Assembly: GCF_000497445.1 (NCBI RefSeq) | Contig: NZ_CM002285.1 | Coordinates: forward strand, 8,076,498-8,094,694 | Source of the DNA: Streptomyces roseochromogenus subsp. oscitans DS 12.976 | Lineage (GTDB): Bacteria; Actinomycetota; Actinomycetes; Streptomycetales; Streptomycetaceae | Direction of reading: 5' to 3' | DNA length: 18,197 nt | Shown: positions 1-6,685 of the stretch, piece by piece | Layout: every line of letters begins with the position of its first letter | Numbering within the stretch: the stretch's first letter is position 1 | Notes under the pieces: model-generated | Databases searched by the model: none | Seen by the model: the letters and a program-made list of their open reading frames with translations, nothing else | Told to the model about the DNA's origin: nothing | Made by a program: the position numbers and the translations under genes

Positions 1-252
1 GGCGAGACAGAGCCGGCTGCCGGCCCCCTACCCCGGCGGGTACGGCAGGCCAGCCTGGCCCCGCAGCTCAAGCAGGACACCGCGCGGCCGGCCGAACGCG
101 CGACGCGACCCGCCGACCGCGACGCCGATGAGGTCCGCAGCAGAATGGCCTCGCTCCAGCGCGGCTGGCAGCGCGGCCGCGAGGAGAACGCCGCGGGCGA
201 CGGCACCCAGAACACCACAGCACGAGGAACGACTAAGGGGGACGGTCGATGA
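1..252 (+). CDS. C-terminal tail of a conservon sensor histidine kinase (CvnA-like), partial
   Basis: An open frame runs from the first base to a TGA at 250-252 and gives 83 residues. No catalytic domain is in the window, only the tail. It is rich in Arg, Ala and Gln, with LPRRVRQASLAPQL near the start and EVRSRMASLQRGWQRGR further on. Tails of this style close the large membrane-bound nitrate/nitrite-sensor-like kinases that head Streptomyces conservons. The stop overlaps the next ATG in an ATGA (249-252), so the two genes are translationally coupled. Family knowledge: CvnA acts with CvnB, C and D as a membrane-associated, G-protein-like signalling complex. The identity rests on the tail plus the three genes that follow. 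The HATPase domain should lie just left of the window. Confidence 0.8.
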   Translation, partial: GETEPAAGPLPRRVRQASLAPQLKQDTARPAERATRPADRDADEVRSRMASLQRGWQRGREENAAGDGTQNTTARGTTKGDGR

Positions 253-683
253 CCGCACCGAAGGCGACCGACCACTCGGAGACGAACAAGGGGGAGCTGA
301 ACTGGCTCCTGGACGATCTGGTCGACCGGGTCGCCAGCATCCGCAAGGCCGTCGTGCTGTCCGGCGACGGCCTGCCCACGGGTGTGTCCAAGGACCTGAC
401 CAGGGAGGACAGCGAGCATCTGGCCGCTGTCGCGTCCGGCTTCCACAGCCTCGCCAAGGGCGTCGGCCGCCACTTCGAAGCGGGCAGCGTACGGCAGACG
501 GTGGTCGAGCTGGACGATGCCTTCCTGTTCGTCACCGCCGCCGGGGACGGCAGCTGCCTCGCGGTCCTCTCCGACGCCGACTCCGACGTCGGACAGGTCG
601 CCTACGAGATGACGCTCCTGGTCAAGCGGGTCGGTGTGCATCTGGGCACCGCCCCGCGCACCGATCTGCCCGCAGGCGGGTAG
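249..683 (+). CDS. Roadblock/LC7 domain protein of a conservon (CvnB-like)
   Basis: A 144-residue protein with the length and pattern of bacterial roadblock/LC7 (MglB-like) proteins. It begins with a short polar leader, then LNWLLDDLVDRVASIRKAVV, the GDGLPTGVSKDL turn and a C-terminal helix around YEMTLLVKRVG. The family has no catalytic residues. Roadblock proteins dimerise and act as partners or GAP-like regulators of small GTPases, here probably CvnD. The ATG overlaps the kinase stop by ATGA, and the stop at 681-683 lies 9 bases before cvnC, so this is one operon. Identification is firm at family level; which numbered conservon this is cannot be told from the sequence. Confidence 0.93.
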   Translation: MTAPKATDHSETNKGELNWLLDDLVDRVASIRKAVVLSGDGLPTGVSKDLTREDSEHLAAVASGFHSLAKGVGRHFEAGSVRQTVVELDDAFLFVTAAGDGSCLAVLSDADSDVGQVAYEMTLLVKRVGVHLGTAPRTDLPAGG

Positions 684-692
684 TGGGATGAC

Positions 693-1088
693 ATGAGCAC
701 AGACGGTCAGGGAAGAAACCACTGGTTCGACGACGAAGCCGGACCGGTCGTCCGTCCGTACGCCATGACGCGCGGCCGCACCACGAGCCCGGCCCAGCAC
801 CGGCTCGACGTGATCGCGGTGGTCGTCACGGAACCGGACGTGGACGATCGGGAGACGGATCCGACGCTGTCGCCCGAACACGTGGAGATCGTCGGGCTCT
901 GCCGCGACGCGCCGCAGTCGGTCGCCGAACTCGCCGCCGAACTCGCCCTGCCGATCGGCGTGGTGCGGGTCCTGATCGGCGACCTCGTGCACGCGGAACT
1001 GGTCCATGTCACGCGTCCGGTGCCCCCGGCCGAACTGCCGGACGAGAGTATTCTGCGCGACGTCATCAACGGCCTCCGGGCGCTGTGA
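693..1088 (+). CDS. DUF742 protein of a conservon (CvnC-like)
   Basis: A 131-residue protein with the typical DUF742 layout. An N-terminal VRPYAMTRGRT motif is followed by a winged-helix-like middle (LSPEHVEIVGLCRDAPQSVA, then ELALPIGVVRVLIGDL) and a short LRDVINGLRAL end. DUF742 proteins are the third member of Streptomyces conservons. Their biochemical role is poorly defined; the fold looks like a winged helix and they are thought to bind the kinase, roadblock and GTPase partners. The ATG at 693 follows a GGGATG stretch and lies 9 bases after the cvnB stop. Unusually, the next gene does not follow at once: there is a gap of about 200 bases before the GTPase start. Confidence 0.92.
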   Translation: MSTDGQGRNHWFDDEAGPVVRPYAMTRGRTTSPAQHRLDVIAVVVTEPDVDDRETDPTLSPEHVEIVGLCRDAPQSVAELAAELALPIGVVRVLIGDLVHAELVHVTRPVPPAELPDESILRDVINGLRAL

Positions 1089-1291
1089 CGGGCGCGGGAA
1101 CGGAGCACCGACATGACAGCACACGGCCACTGCCCCGGCGGCACGGCGGACTTCGTCCCGGGGCAGGCCGTCCGTACCGTCACCCGCCTCGGTCACGAGC
1201 TGCGGTCCTGCGGCGGTACGCGGCATCGAAACCCCCGGCGGCGGCCACGGTCGGCCGTCGCCCGACCCCCATCAAGCAGGAGAAGAGACCG
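1089..1291 (+). other. Unusually long intercistronic gap between cvnC and cvnD with a possible small ORF
   Basis: These 203 bases separate cvnC from the best cvnD start. In other conservons I know, the genes are nearly abutting. A 60-codon frame (1113-1295, ATG) begins behind a CGGAG and ends overlapping the cvnD ATG, but its product is Arg/Pro-rich and low in complexity and looks like nothing I know. The cvnD frame is also open through the gap back to 1085. That 69-residue extension is likewise Arg/Pro-rich and unlike CvnD. It may be a leader, a decayed insert or a small unrecognised gene. I do not call it coding. Confidence 0.4.
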
Positions 1292-1897
1292 ATGATCTTC
1301 GGGCGTTCTGAGCGCGGCAAGCCCCCGGTCGAGCCCGTCACGCTCAAGATCCTGGTGGCGGGCGGCTTCGGCGTGGGCAAGACGACCCTCGTCGGAGCGG
1401 TCAGCGAGATCCGGCCGCTGCGCACCGAGGAGGTGCTCTCCGAGGCCGGACGCCCGGTCGACGACACCAGCGGTGTGGAGGCCAAGCACACCACCACCGT
1501 GGCCATGGACTTCGGCCGGATCACCCTGCGCGAGGACCTGGTGCTGTACCTCTTCGGCACGCCCGGACAGGAACGGTTCTGGTTCATGTGGGACGAGCTG
1601 TCCGAGGGCGCGCTCGGCGCCGTCGTCCTCGCCGACACCCGCCGGCTGGAGGACTGCTTCGCCGCCGTCGACTACTTCGAGCGGCGTTCCCTGCCCTTCC
1701 TCGTCTGCGTCAACTGCTTCGAGGGAGCGGCCCGTTACCCGATCGAGGCCGTACGGCAGGCCCTCGACCTGGACGACGACGTTCCTGTACTGCTCTGCGA
1801 CGCGCGTGACCGGCAGTCGGTCAAGGAGGTGCTCATCGGAGTGGTCCAGCATGCGATGGACCACGCGACGGACCGCCGCGAGGCCGCCCTCAGCTGA
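1292..1897 (+). CDS. Conservon small GTP-binding protein (CvnD-like)
   Basis: A 201-residue Ras-like GTPase of the MglA/CvnD type. The P-loop GGFGVGKT is at residues 24-31 (Lys30, Thr31). The switch II region reads LFGTPGQERF at about 87-96, so the usual DxxG aspartate is replaced, as is common in this family. The G4 position reads VNCF rather than NKxD, which suggests altered guanine recognition. The ATG at 1292 is chosen because a GGAGAA stretch lies 7 bases upstream and homologues start shortly before the KILVAGG strand. An upstream in-frame extension is Arg/Pro-rich and unlikely. It should be membrane-associated through CvnA/B/C and act as the output switch of the conservon. The stop lies in a run of 27-base repeats. 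Confidence 0.93.
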   Translation: MIFGRSERGKPPVEPVTLKILVAGGFGVGKTTLVGAVSEIRPLRTEEVLSEAGRPVDDTSGVEAKHTTTVAMDFGRITLREDLVLYLFGTPGQERFWFMWDELSEGALGAVVLADTRRLEDCFAAVDYFERRSLPFLVCVNCFEGAARYPIEAVRQALDLDDDVPVLLCDARDRQSVKEVLIGVVQHAMDHATDRREAALS

Positions 1898-1998
1898 CCC
1901 ACGAGGCACGGCCCCCTCGGCTGACCCACGAGGTACAGGCCCCGCGGCAGACCGACGAGGCACGCCCCTCCCGCTGACCGACGGGCACGGCCCGTACC
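1893..1998 (+). repeat. Four imperfect 27-base tandem repeats spanning the cvnD stop codon
   Basis: Units begin at 1893, 1920, 1947 and 1973 (periods 27, 27, 26). Each carries a GCTGACCCACGAGG-like core followed by a C-rich stretch; the third and fourth copies are more diverged. The first copy contains the cvnD TGA (1895-1897), so the stop region itself seems to have been duplicated downstream. The fourth copy runs into the left arm of the terminator hairpin. Confidence 0.8.
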
Positions 1999-2023
1999 CC
2001 CGCCGACCGGGGTACGGGCCGTG
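1986..2023. terminator. Strong bidirectional hairpin between convergent cvnD and glpK
   Basis: A perfect 15-base-pair inverted repeat (1986-2000 and 2009-2023, arm CACGGCCCGTACCCC) surrounds an 8-base loop. It lies about 90 bases after the cvnD stop and about 90 bases after the glpK stop on the other strand. It has no U-tract, as is usual for Streptomyces terminators. It probably ends transcription from both sides. Confidence 0.85.
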
Positions 2024-2074
2024 GTCCGGTGAGGAGCACTCCACGCGCGCGTGCGGCGGGCTCCGCTATGCGTC

Positions 2075-2120
2075 GTACTCCTTCTACGTACTTCTTCTAC
2101 TTCTACGTACTCCTTCTACG
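2075..2120 (-). repeat. Short purine-rich repeats containing the glpK stop region
   Basis: Read on the glpK strand, CGTAGAAGGAGTAC occurs at 2120-2107 and again at 2088-2075, with a shorter CGTAGAAG/TAGAAGAAGTA version between. The first copy contains the glpK TAG stop (2116-2118). The array puts a stop codon in all three frames within about 35 bases. Confidence 0.8.
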
Positions 2121-3636
2121 CGCCGTCCTCCTCCAGCCACCCGAAGCTCTTCTCCACGGCCTTGCGCCAGTTGCGGTACTCGCGGTCGCGTACCGACGAC
2201 TCCATCGCCGGTGTCCACTCCGCGTCCCGCTGCCAGTGGGACTTCAGCTCGTCCAGGTCGTTCCACACCCCTGTCGCCAGACCGGCCGCATAGGCGGCGC
2301 CCAGACAGGTCGTCTCCGACACCCGGGGCCGGACCACCGGCACGCCGAGGACGTCCGCCTGGTGCTGCATGAGCAGGTTGTTCTTGGTCATACCGCCGTC
2401 GACCTTCAACGTGGAGATCCGGACACCGGAGTCCTGATACATGGCGTCCACGACCTCACGGGTCTGCCAGCTCGTCGCTTCCAGCACCGCACGGGCGAGA
2501 TGGGCCTTCGTGACGTACCGGGTGAGGCCGGTGACCACACCGCGCGCGTCGGAGCGCCAGTAGGGCGCGAACAGGCCCGAGAACGCGGGCACGATGTAGG
2601 CGCCGCCGTTGTCCTCGACGCTCGCCGCCAGTGTCTCGATCTCGTCGGCGGTGCGGATGATGCCGAGCTGGTCGCGGAACCACTGGACCAGCGCGCCCGT
2701 TATCGCTATGGACCCCTCCAGGCAGTACACCGGCGCCTCCGCGCCGATCTGGTAGCCCATCGTCGTCAGCAGCCCGTTCTTGGACGGCACCGGCCGGCTG
2801 CCGGTGTTCAGCAGCAGGAAACTGCCAGTGCCGTACGTGTTCTTCGCGGTGCCCACGTCGTAGCAGGCCTGCCCGAAGACGGCGGCCTGCTGGTCGCCCA
2901 GTGCGGAGGCCACGGGTACACCGGCGAGTTGGCCGACCGCCGTACCGTACACCTCGGCGGAGGACCTGATCTCGGGCAGGACCGCCCGGGGCACGTTCAT
3001 GGCCGACAGGATGGCCGGATCCCACTGGAGGGTCTCCAGGTTCATCAGCATGGTGCGGCCGGCGTTGGTGACGTCGGTGACGTGCCGGCCGCCGTCGGGG
3101 CCACCGGTGAGGTTCCAGATCAGCCAGGAGTCGATGGTCCCGAAGGCGATCTCGCCGCGTTCGGCCCGCTCGCGCAGGCCCGGCACATGGTCCAGCAGCC
3201 AGGCCGCCTTGGGCCCGGAGAAGTAGCTGGCGAGCGGCAGCCCGGTCTGCTCGCGGAAACGGTCCTGGCCGTGCGCACCGCCCAGTTCGTCGCACAGCGC
3301 GGAGGTACGGGTGTCCTGCCAGACGATCGCGTTGTGCACGGGCTTGCCCGTGGCACGATCCCACAGGACCGTCGTCTCCCGTTGGTTGGTGATGCCGAGT
3401 GCGCTGAGCTGGTCGGCGCGCAGCCCGGCCTTGGCCAGTGCGCCGGCCACCACGGCCTGCACCTTGGACCAGATCTCGGTCGCGTCGTGCTCCACCCAGC
3501 CCGGTTTGGGGAAGATCTGGCGGTGTTCGCGCTGGTCGACGGCGACGATCGCGCCGCTGTGGTCGAAGACGATGCAGCGGCTGGACGTGGTGCCCTGGTC
3601 GATGGCGGCGACGTACTTCTCGGCGGTGTCCGTCAT
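2116..3636 (-). CDS. glpK: Glycerol kinase
   Basis: A 506-residue FGGY-family kinase, close to the 502 residues of the E. coli enzyme. It phosphorylates glycerol to sn-glycerol 3-phosphate with ATP in the cytoplasm, trapping glycerol that enters through GlpF. The N-terminal phosphate-binding motif DQGTTSSR is at residues 13-20. The substrate region [16 protein letters not shown] follows, and the C-terminal FGGY signature region reads [16 protein letters not shown]. The ATG at 3636 has an AGGGA about 6 bases upstream. glpF lies 110 bases upstream on the same strand, so the two form an operon. No glpD or gylR-type regulator is adjacent, unlike the classical Streptomyces gyl operon, so this may be a second glycerol locus. 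The 3' end lies in short repeats before a strong hairpin. Confidence 0.97.
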   Translation of the reverse strand: MTDTAEKYVAAIDQGTTSSRCIVFDHSGAIVAVDQREHRQIFPKPGWVEHDATEIWSKVQAVVAGALAKAGLRADQLSALGITNQRETTVLWDRATGKPVHNAIVWQDTRTSALCDELGGAHGQDRFREQTGLPLASYFSGPKAAWLLDHVPGLRERAERGEIAFGTIDSWLIWNLTGGPDGGRHVTDVTNAGRTMLMNLETLQWDPAILSAMNVPRAVLPEIRSSAEVYGTAVGQLAGVPVASALGDQQAAVFGQACYDVGTAKNTYGTGSFLLLNTGSRPVPSKNGLLTTMGYQIGAEAPVYCLEGSIAITGALVQWFRDQLGIIRTADEIETLAASVEDNGGAYIVPAFSGLFAPYWRSDARGVVTGLTRYVTKAHLARAVLEATSWQTREVVDAMYQDSGVRISTLKVDGGMTKNNLLMQHQADVLGVPVVRPRVSETTCLGAAYAAGLATGVWNDLDELKSHWQRDAEWTPAMESSVRDREYRNWRKAVEKSFGWLEEDGA

Positions 3637-3666
3637 GGCTGTCCCTGGGTCGTGGGTCGGGTCGCT

Positions 3667-3765
3667 GGGTCAGAGGGCCGCGTCGTGGTCGGCGGGCAGA
3701 AGGCTGCGGGGACGTCGGCTCGGCAGGCCGCGTCGCGGTGGCCGGGTCAGAAGGCCGCGTTGTGG
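3667..3765 (-). repeat. Duplicated copy of the glpF 3' end in the glpF-glpK spacer
   Basis: The last codons and stop of glpF (22 bases, 3744-3765) are repeated at 3667-3688 with only two mismatches. The copy would still read H-D-A-A-L-stop. More diverged copies lie at about 3693-3714 and 3723-3741. The pattern suggests tandem duplication of the stop region followed by drift. Confidence 0.75.
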
Positions 3766-4538
3766 ACGAGGCCCGCGAGCGCCCCGCCGATCAGCGGGCC
3801 GACCACCGGGATCCAGGCGTAACCCCAGTCGGACGTGCCCTTGTTCGGTATCGGCAGGAAGGTGTGCACGATGCGCGGGCCGAGGTCACGCGCCGGGTTG
3901 ATGGCGTAGCCGGTGGGGCCGCCGAGGGAGAGGCCGATACCGACGACGAGCAGCGAGACGACCAGCACCGTGGTGCCGGACTCGCCGAGCCCCTTCGTCT
4001 GCCCGAAGGCGAGGATGGGCAGGACCAGGGCCATCGTCGCGATGACCTCGGTGATGAGGTTGGCGACCGGGTTCCGGATCTCCGGGATGGTGGAGAAGAT
4101 GCCGAGGGTCGGCAGCGGCACGTCGTCGGTGTCCCCGCTCGCGCCCGCGTTGTTCTCGCTCGCACCCTGCGTGTACTCGCCCGTGCCCGCCCTGCGCACG
4201 TTGGCCTGGAACTGCGCGAAGTACACCAGGTAGGCGAGAACCGCGCCCAGCATCGCGCCGACCATCTCGCCCAGCAGATAGACCCAGACCTTGTCCCAGT
4301 TGCCGGTGTCCACGGCTATGCCGATGGTGACCGCGGGATTGAGCTGGCCACCGGAGAGGGGCGCCGCGGTGTACGCGCCCGCCAGAACGCCGAAGCCCCA
4401 GCCGAACGCGATGACGACCCAGCCCGATGCTCGCGCCTTGGAGTGTCTGAGAGTGACGGCGGCGCAGACACCGGCACCGAAAAGGATCAGGATCGCGGTG
4501 CCGATGACCTCGCCGACGAAGATGTGTCCGTTGCTCAT
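3747..4538 (-). CDS. glpF: Glycerol uptake facilitator (MIP/aquaglyceroporin)
   Basis: A 263-residue membrane channel of the major intrinsic protein family. Both pore motifs are present: NPA at residues 67-69 (GGQLNPAVT) and NPARD at 214-218. The Asp after the second motif is the mark of glycerol facilitators rather than water-only aquaporins. Six hydrophobic segments plus two half-helices can be seen. Between the two halves lies a polar, Asn/Gly/Asp-rich loop (about residues 115-142) that is longer than in E. coli GlpF. The ATG at 4538 is preferred to longer in-frame starts because AAGGGAG lies 5 bases upstream and the protein then starts just before the first membrane helix. It is the first gene of a glpF-glpK operon and brings in glycerol for GlpK. 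Confidence 0.96.
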   Translation of the reverse strand: MSNGHIFVGEVIGTAILILFGAGVCAAVTLRHSKARASGWVVIAFGWGFGVLAGAYTAAPLSGGQLNPAVTIGIAVDTGNWDKVWVYLLGEMVGAMLGAVLAYLVYFAQFQANVRRAGTGEYTQGASENNAGASGDTDDVPLPTLGIFSTIPEIRNPVANLITEVIATMALVLPILAFGQTKGLGESGTTVLVVSLLVVGIGLSLGGPTGYAINPARDLGPRIVHTFLPIPNKGTSDWGYAWIPVVGPLIGGALAGLVHNAAF

Positions 4539-4725
4539 AGCGGCTCCCTTGACGCCGGTCGGGGGCGCTCGGCCCCGGCTCTCCGTGCAGGAAGGTTCCC
4601 TTGGCGACGTCAGCCGAAGGCAGGGAGCCCCGCGCCCCGCCCGGCGTCCGTGACGAGCGTGCCGTCGCAGCCGTATCGCCAGGGGGACGGCCGTGGAGCA
4701 GGACAGACCCATGGCGCTGTGCCTG

Positions 4726-4754
4726 ATAACACCGAGAATGTACGGCGATGTCGG
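4726..4754 (-). promoter_or_regulatory. Candidate promoter for glpF-glpK
   Basis: On the minus strand, a -35-like CCGACA (4754-4749) and a -10-like TGTTAT (4731-4726) are separated by 17 bases; each matches the vegetative consensus at four of six positions. It would give a leader of about 180 bases before the glpF ATG. It sits directly beside the inverted repeat at 4757-4782. This is a reading by eye, without start-site data. Confidence 0.4.
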
Positions 4755-4756
4755 CT

Positions 4757-4782
4757 GACACCGGGAAGTGTTCACCGGTGTC
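4757..4782. promoter_or_regulatory. Inverted repeat upstream of the glpF promoter, possible operator
   Basis: Perfect 8-base arms GACACCGG (4757-4764) and CCGGTGTC (4775-4782) flank a 10-base centre that is itself near-symmetric (GAAGTGTTC). It abuts the candidate -35 element. An IclR-type glycerol regulator such as GylR is a natural candidate binder, but none is encoded here and I cannot match a consensus. Confidence 0.4.
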
Positions 4783-4850
4783 CCGGGGCCGTCAAGGTTG
4801 CCGACGGCGGCGGTGACAGCGACCTGCCCGGCGACCCCGCCCACTGCCGA

Positions 4851-4885
4851 GGGGCCTCAACGGACGCGTAGCGGGGCCTTAACGG
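4851..4885. repeat. Direct repeat of 13 bases spaced by two helical turns
   Basis: GGGGCCTCAACGG (4851-4863) and GGGGCCTTAACGG (4873-4885) differ at one base and start 22 bases apart. They lie 20-54 bases beyond the stop of the EAL/GGDEF gene and about 100 bases upstream of the candidate glpF promoter. They could be a protein-binding pair or another duplication near a gene end. The rest of 4539-4904 holds no gene that I can support. Confidence 0.5.
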
Positions 4886-4904
4886 CCGTGTGCAGGAAGA
4901 ACGT

Positions 4905-6554
4905 TCACCACCCTGGCTCGGCGGCCGCGTATCCGGCCTGCGCCGGCGCCGCCCCCGGGCCGCGCCGGACCTCGTGACCGGGCAGCCCGGCGCGCCCGAG
5001 CACCCAGCTCGCCCCGCGCAGCGCCTTGGCCGCCTGTTTCAGCGGAGCGAGCTGGGCGGCGGCCTGGCGGTGGTCGCCCACGCTTCCCGGCGCGCACACG
5101 ACGGTCGCGAGGGAGAGCGTGACCGGCCGGTCCGCCGCCGTCCACGGCGCGTCGAGCACGGCGCCGACCAGCGGACCGAGCGCCTCCTCCTCGGCCAGCA
5201 CCAGGAAGTCGTCCCCGCCGATGTGCCCCACGCGCGCGTGCCCCGAGACCGCCTGCTGCAGCGCTCGCCCCACCGACCGGATCAGCTCGTCGCCGGCGGC
5301 GAACCCGGCACCGTCGTTGACCTGTTTGAAGTGATCGATGTCCAGCCAGCTGAGCGCGAAGGTCCGGCCGTCCGCGATCCACCGGTCCACCTCGCTCGTG
5401 ATCGTGTCCGAACCGGGCAGCCGGGTCAGCGGATTGAGCCCGGCCGCCTCCTCGACCCGGCTCTCGGCCAGCGCCCGCACCAGGTCCGCGAGCCGTACGA
5501 CGCCCACGCAGCGCCCGTGCCGGTCGACCACCGCGACATCGTCGGAGGTCCGGTCCCGGCCGCCGATCGCGACGACGTCCAGCACCTCCCAGGCGGTCGC
5601 GTCGACGCCGACCGTGCGGGGCGCGTCCCCCAGCTTGAAGGCCGGCCGGTCGGCGTACAGGGCGTGCCCGTACCGGCCGGACATCGACAGCAGGAAGCGC
5701 GAGCGGTGCACCGACCGCACGGGCCTGCCGGCCTGGTCCACCAGCAGTACACCGGACACGTCCGGGGATCCGGTCAGCAGCGCCCGCACCTGCCCCGCCG
5801 AGGCGGTCACCGGCAGTACGGCGGCCGGACGCACGAACTCCCGCACCGACGGCCCGGACCGGGGCACCGCGACCGCGCCGGGGGAGCGGGGCGGAACGTA
5901 TACGTCCGCGGCGGGAATCCGGGCCGGCGGCGCGAACAACTCGCCCTGGGCCAGCTGCGCCCCGGCGGACAGCGCCGCCGTGTACTGCAGTTCGGTCTCC
6001 ACTCCCTCCACCGCGACCAGGGCCCCCAGCTCCTCGCACAGGGTCCGCATCGCCCGCACCGCGGCCGGCCGGGACAGCAGAGAGGCGTCGAGCTTGACCA
6101 GGTCGGGGGAGAGATCGGTGAGCAGCCGCAGCGGTACGTCGCCGTCCCCGATGCCATCCGCGCTGATCCGGAACCCCTGCTCGCGCAGCGCGGCCACCGC
6201 CTCCAGCAGGGCCCGCTGCGGCACGTGCGTGTACGGCGGGACGATGTCCAGCGTCACCTCCCAGGGCATGCGCCCGGCTGCCCGCACGGCGTTGTGCAGC
6301 GGCCTGAGGCCACCGAGGTCGGCGAGCGTGGCCGCGAACACGTTGAGGTGCAGCGGCAGCAGGGTCTCCTTGCGTGTCACCGCATGGAGTGCCAACACCG
6401 TGAGCTTTCCGTCGAGTTCGGGGTCCCTGCGGGCCTCGGCCAGGATGTCACCGGTCTCCGGGCGGGCCAGCGTCTCCAGTGCGGTGACCGCGCCCGTCCT
6501 CAGGTTGACCACTGGCTGGAAGGCGAAGCGGAGAGTGTCCGTCCAGGAGTGCAC
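4905..6554 (-). CDS. EAL-CBS-CBS-GGDEF cyclic-di-GMP protein with degenerate EAL domain
   Basis: A 549-residue soluble protein with no membrane segment. Residues 1-215 are EAL-like: ETLAR at 27-31, Asn71, Lys154, Glu183 and Glu186 in VEGVET, and QGELF at 203-207. The DDFG metal motif reads ADGIG at 132-136, so one of the paired aspartates is missing and phosphodiesterase activity is doubtful. Residues 235-355 look like a CBS pair (GVLLVDQAGRPVRSV; VAVVDRHGRCVGVV), a likely nucleotide sensor. Residues 365-520 are GGDEF-like, with an intact WLDIDHFKQVND and GGDDF at 446-450; the RxxD inhibition site is not visible. It may make c-di-GMP under CBS control. No start has a good ribosome site: I chose GTG at 6554, just before the conserved LRFAFQPVV; TTG at 6587 adds 11 residues. 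Confidence 0.88.
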   Translation of the reverse strand: MHSWTDTLRFAFQPVVNLRTGAVTALETLARPETGDILAEARRDPELDGKLTVLALHAVTRKETLLPLHLNVFAATLADLGGLRPLHNAVRAAGRMPWEVTLDIVPPYTHVPQRALLEAVAALREQGFRISADGIGDGDVPLRLLTDLSPDLVKLDASLLSRPAAVRAMRTLCEELGALVAVEGVETELQYTAALSAGAQLAQGELFAPPARIPAADVYVPPRSPGAVAVPRSGPSVREFVRPAAVLPVTASAGQVRALLTGSPDVSGVLLVDQAGRPVRSVHRSRFLLSMSGRYGHALYADRPAFKLGDAPRTVGVDATAWEVLDVVAIGGRDRTSDDVAVVDRHGRCVGVVRLADLVRALAESRVEEAAGLNPLTRLPGSDTITSEVDRWIADGRTFALSWLDIDHFKQVNDGAGFAAGDELIRSVGRALQQAVSGHARVGHIGGDDFLVLAEEEALGPLVGAVLDAPWTAADRPVTLSLATVVCAPGSVGDHRQAAAQLAPLKQAAKALRGASWVLGRAGLPGHEVRRGPGAAPAQAGYAAAEPGW

Positions 6555-6685
6555 GGGAGCATGATTGCGCCGCCCAGAGGCGCCCAAGGCCAGTTCATAA
6601 GACGTTCACGCAGGATTCCGGGGTGGTCACACAGCGTGGACGACCTCAGCGGCCCCTGCTGTCACACCATGCTCTCCTCTCTCCG

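Noticed and set aside
1893..1998. A CRISPR array
   Set aside because: The four 27-base units abut with no spacers and diverge gradually, so this is a degenerate tandem repeat.
2029..3822. Long open frame of 597 codons on the plus strand opposite glpK
   Set aside because: It is the antisense shadow of glpK and the spacer, with His/Gly/Arg-rich low-complexity product typical of GC-rich antisense frames; glpK has full family motifs.
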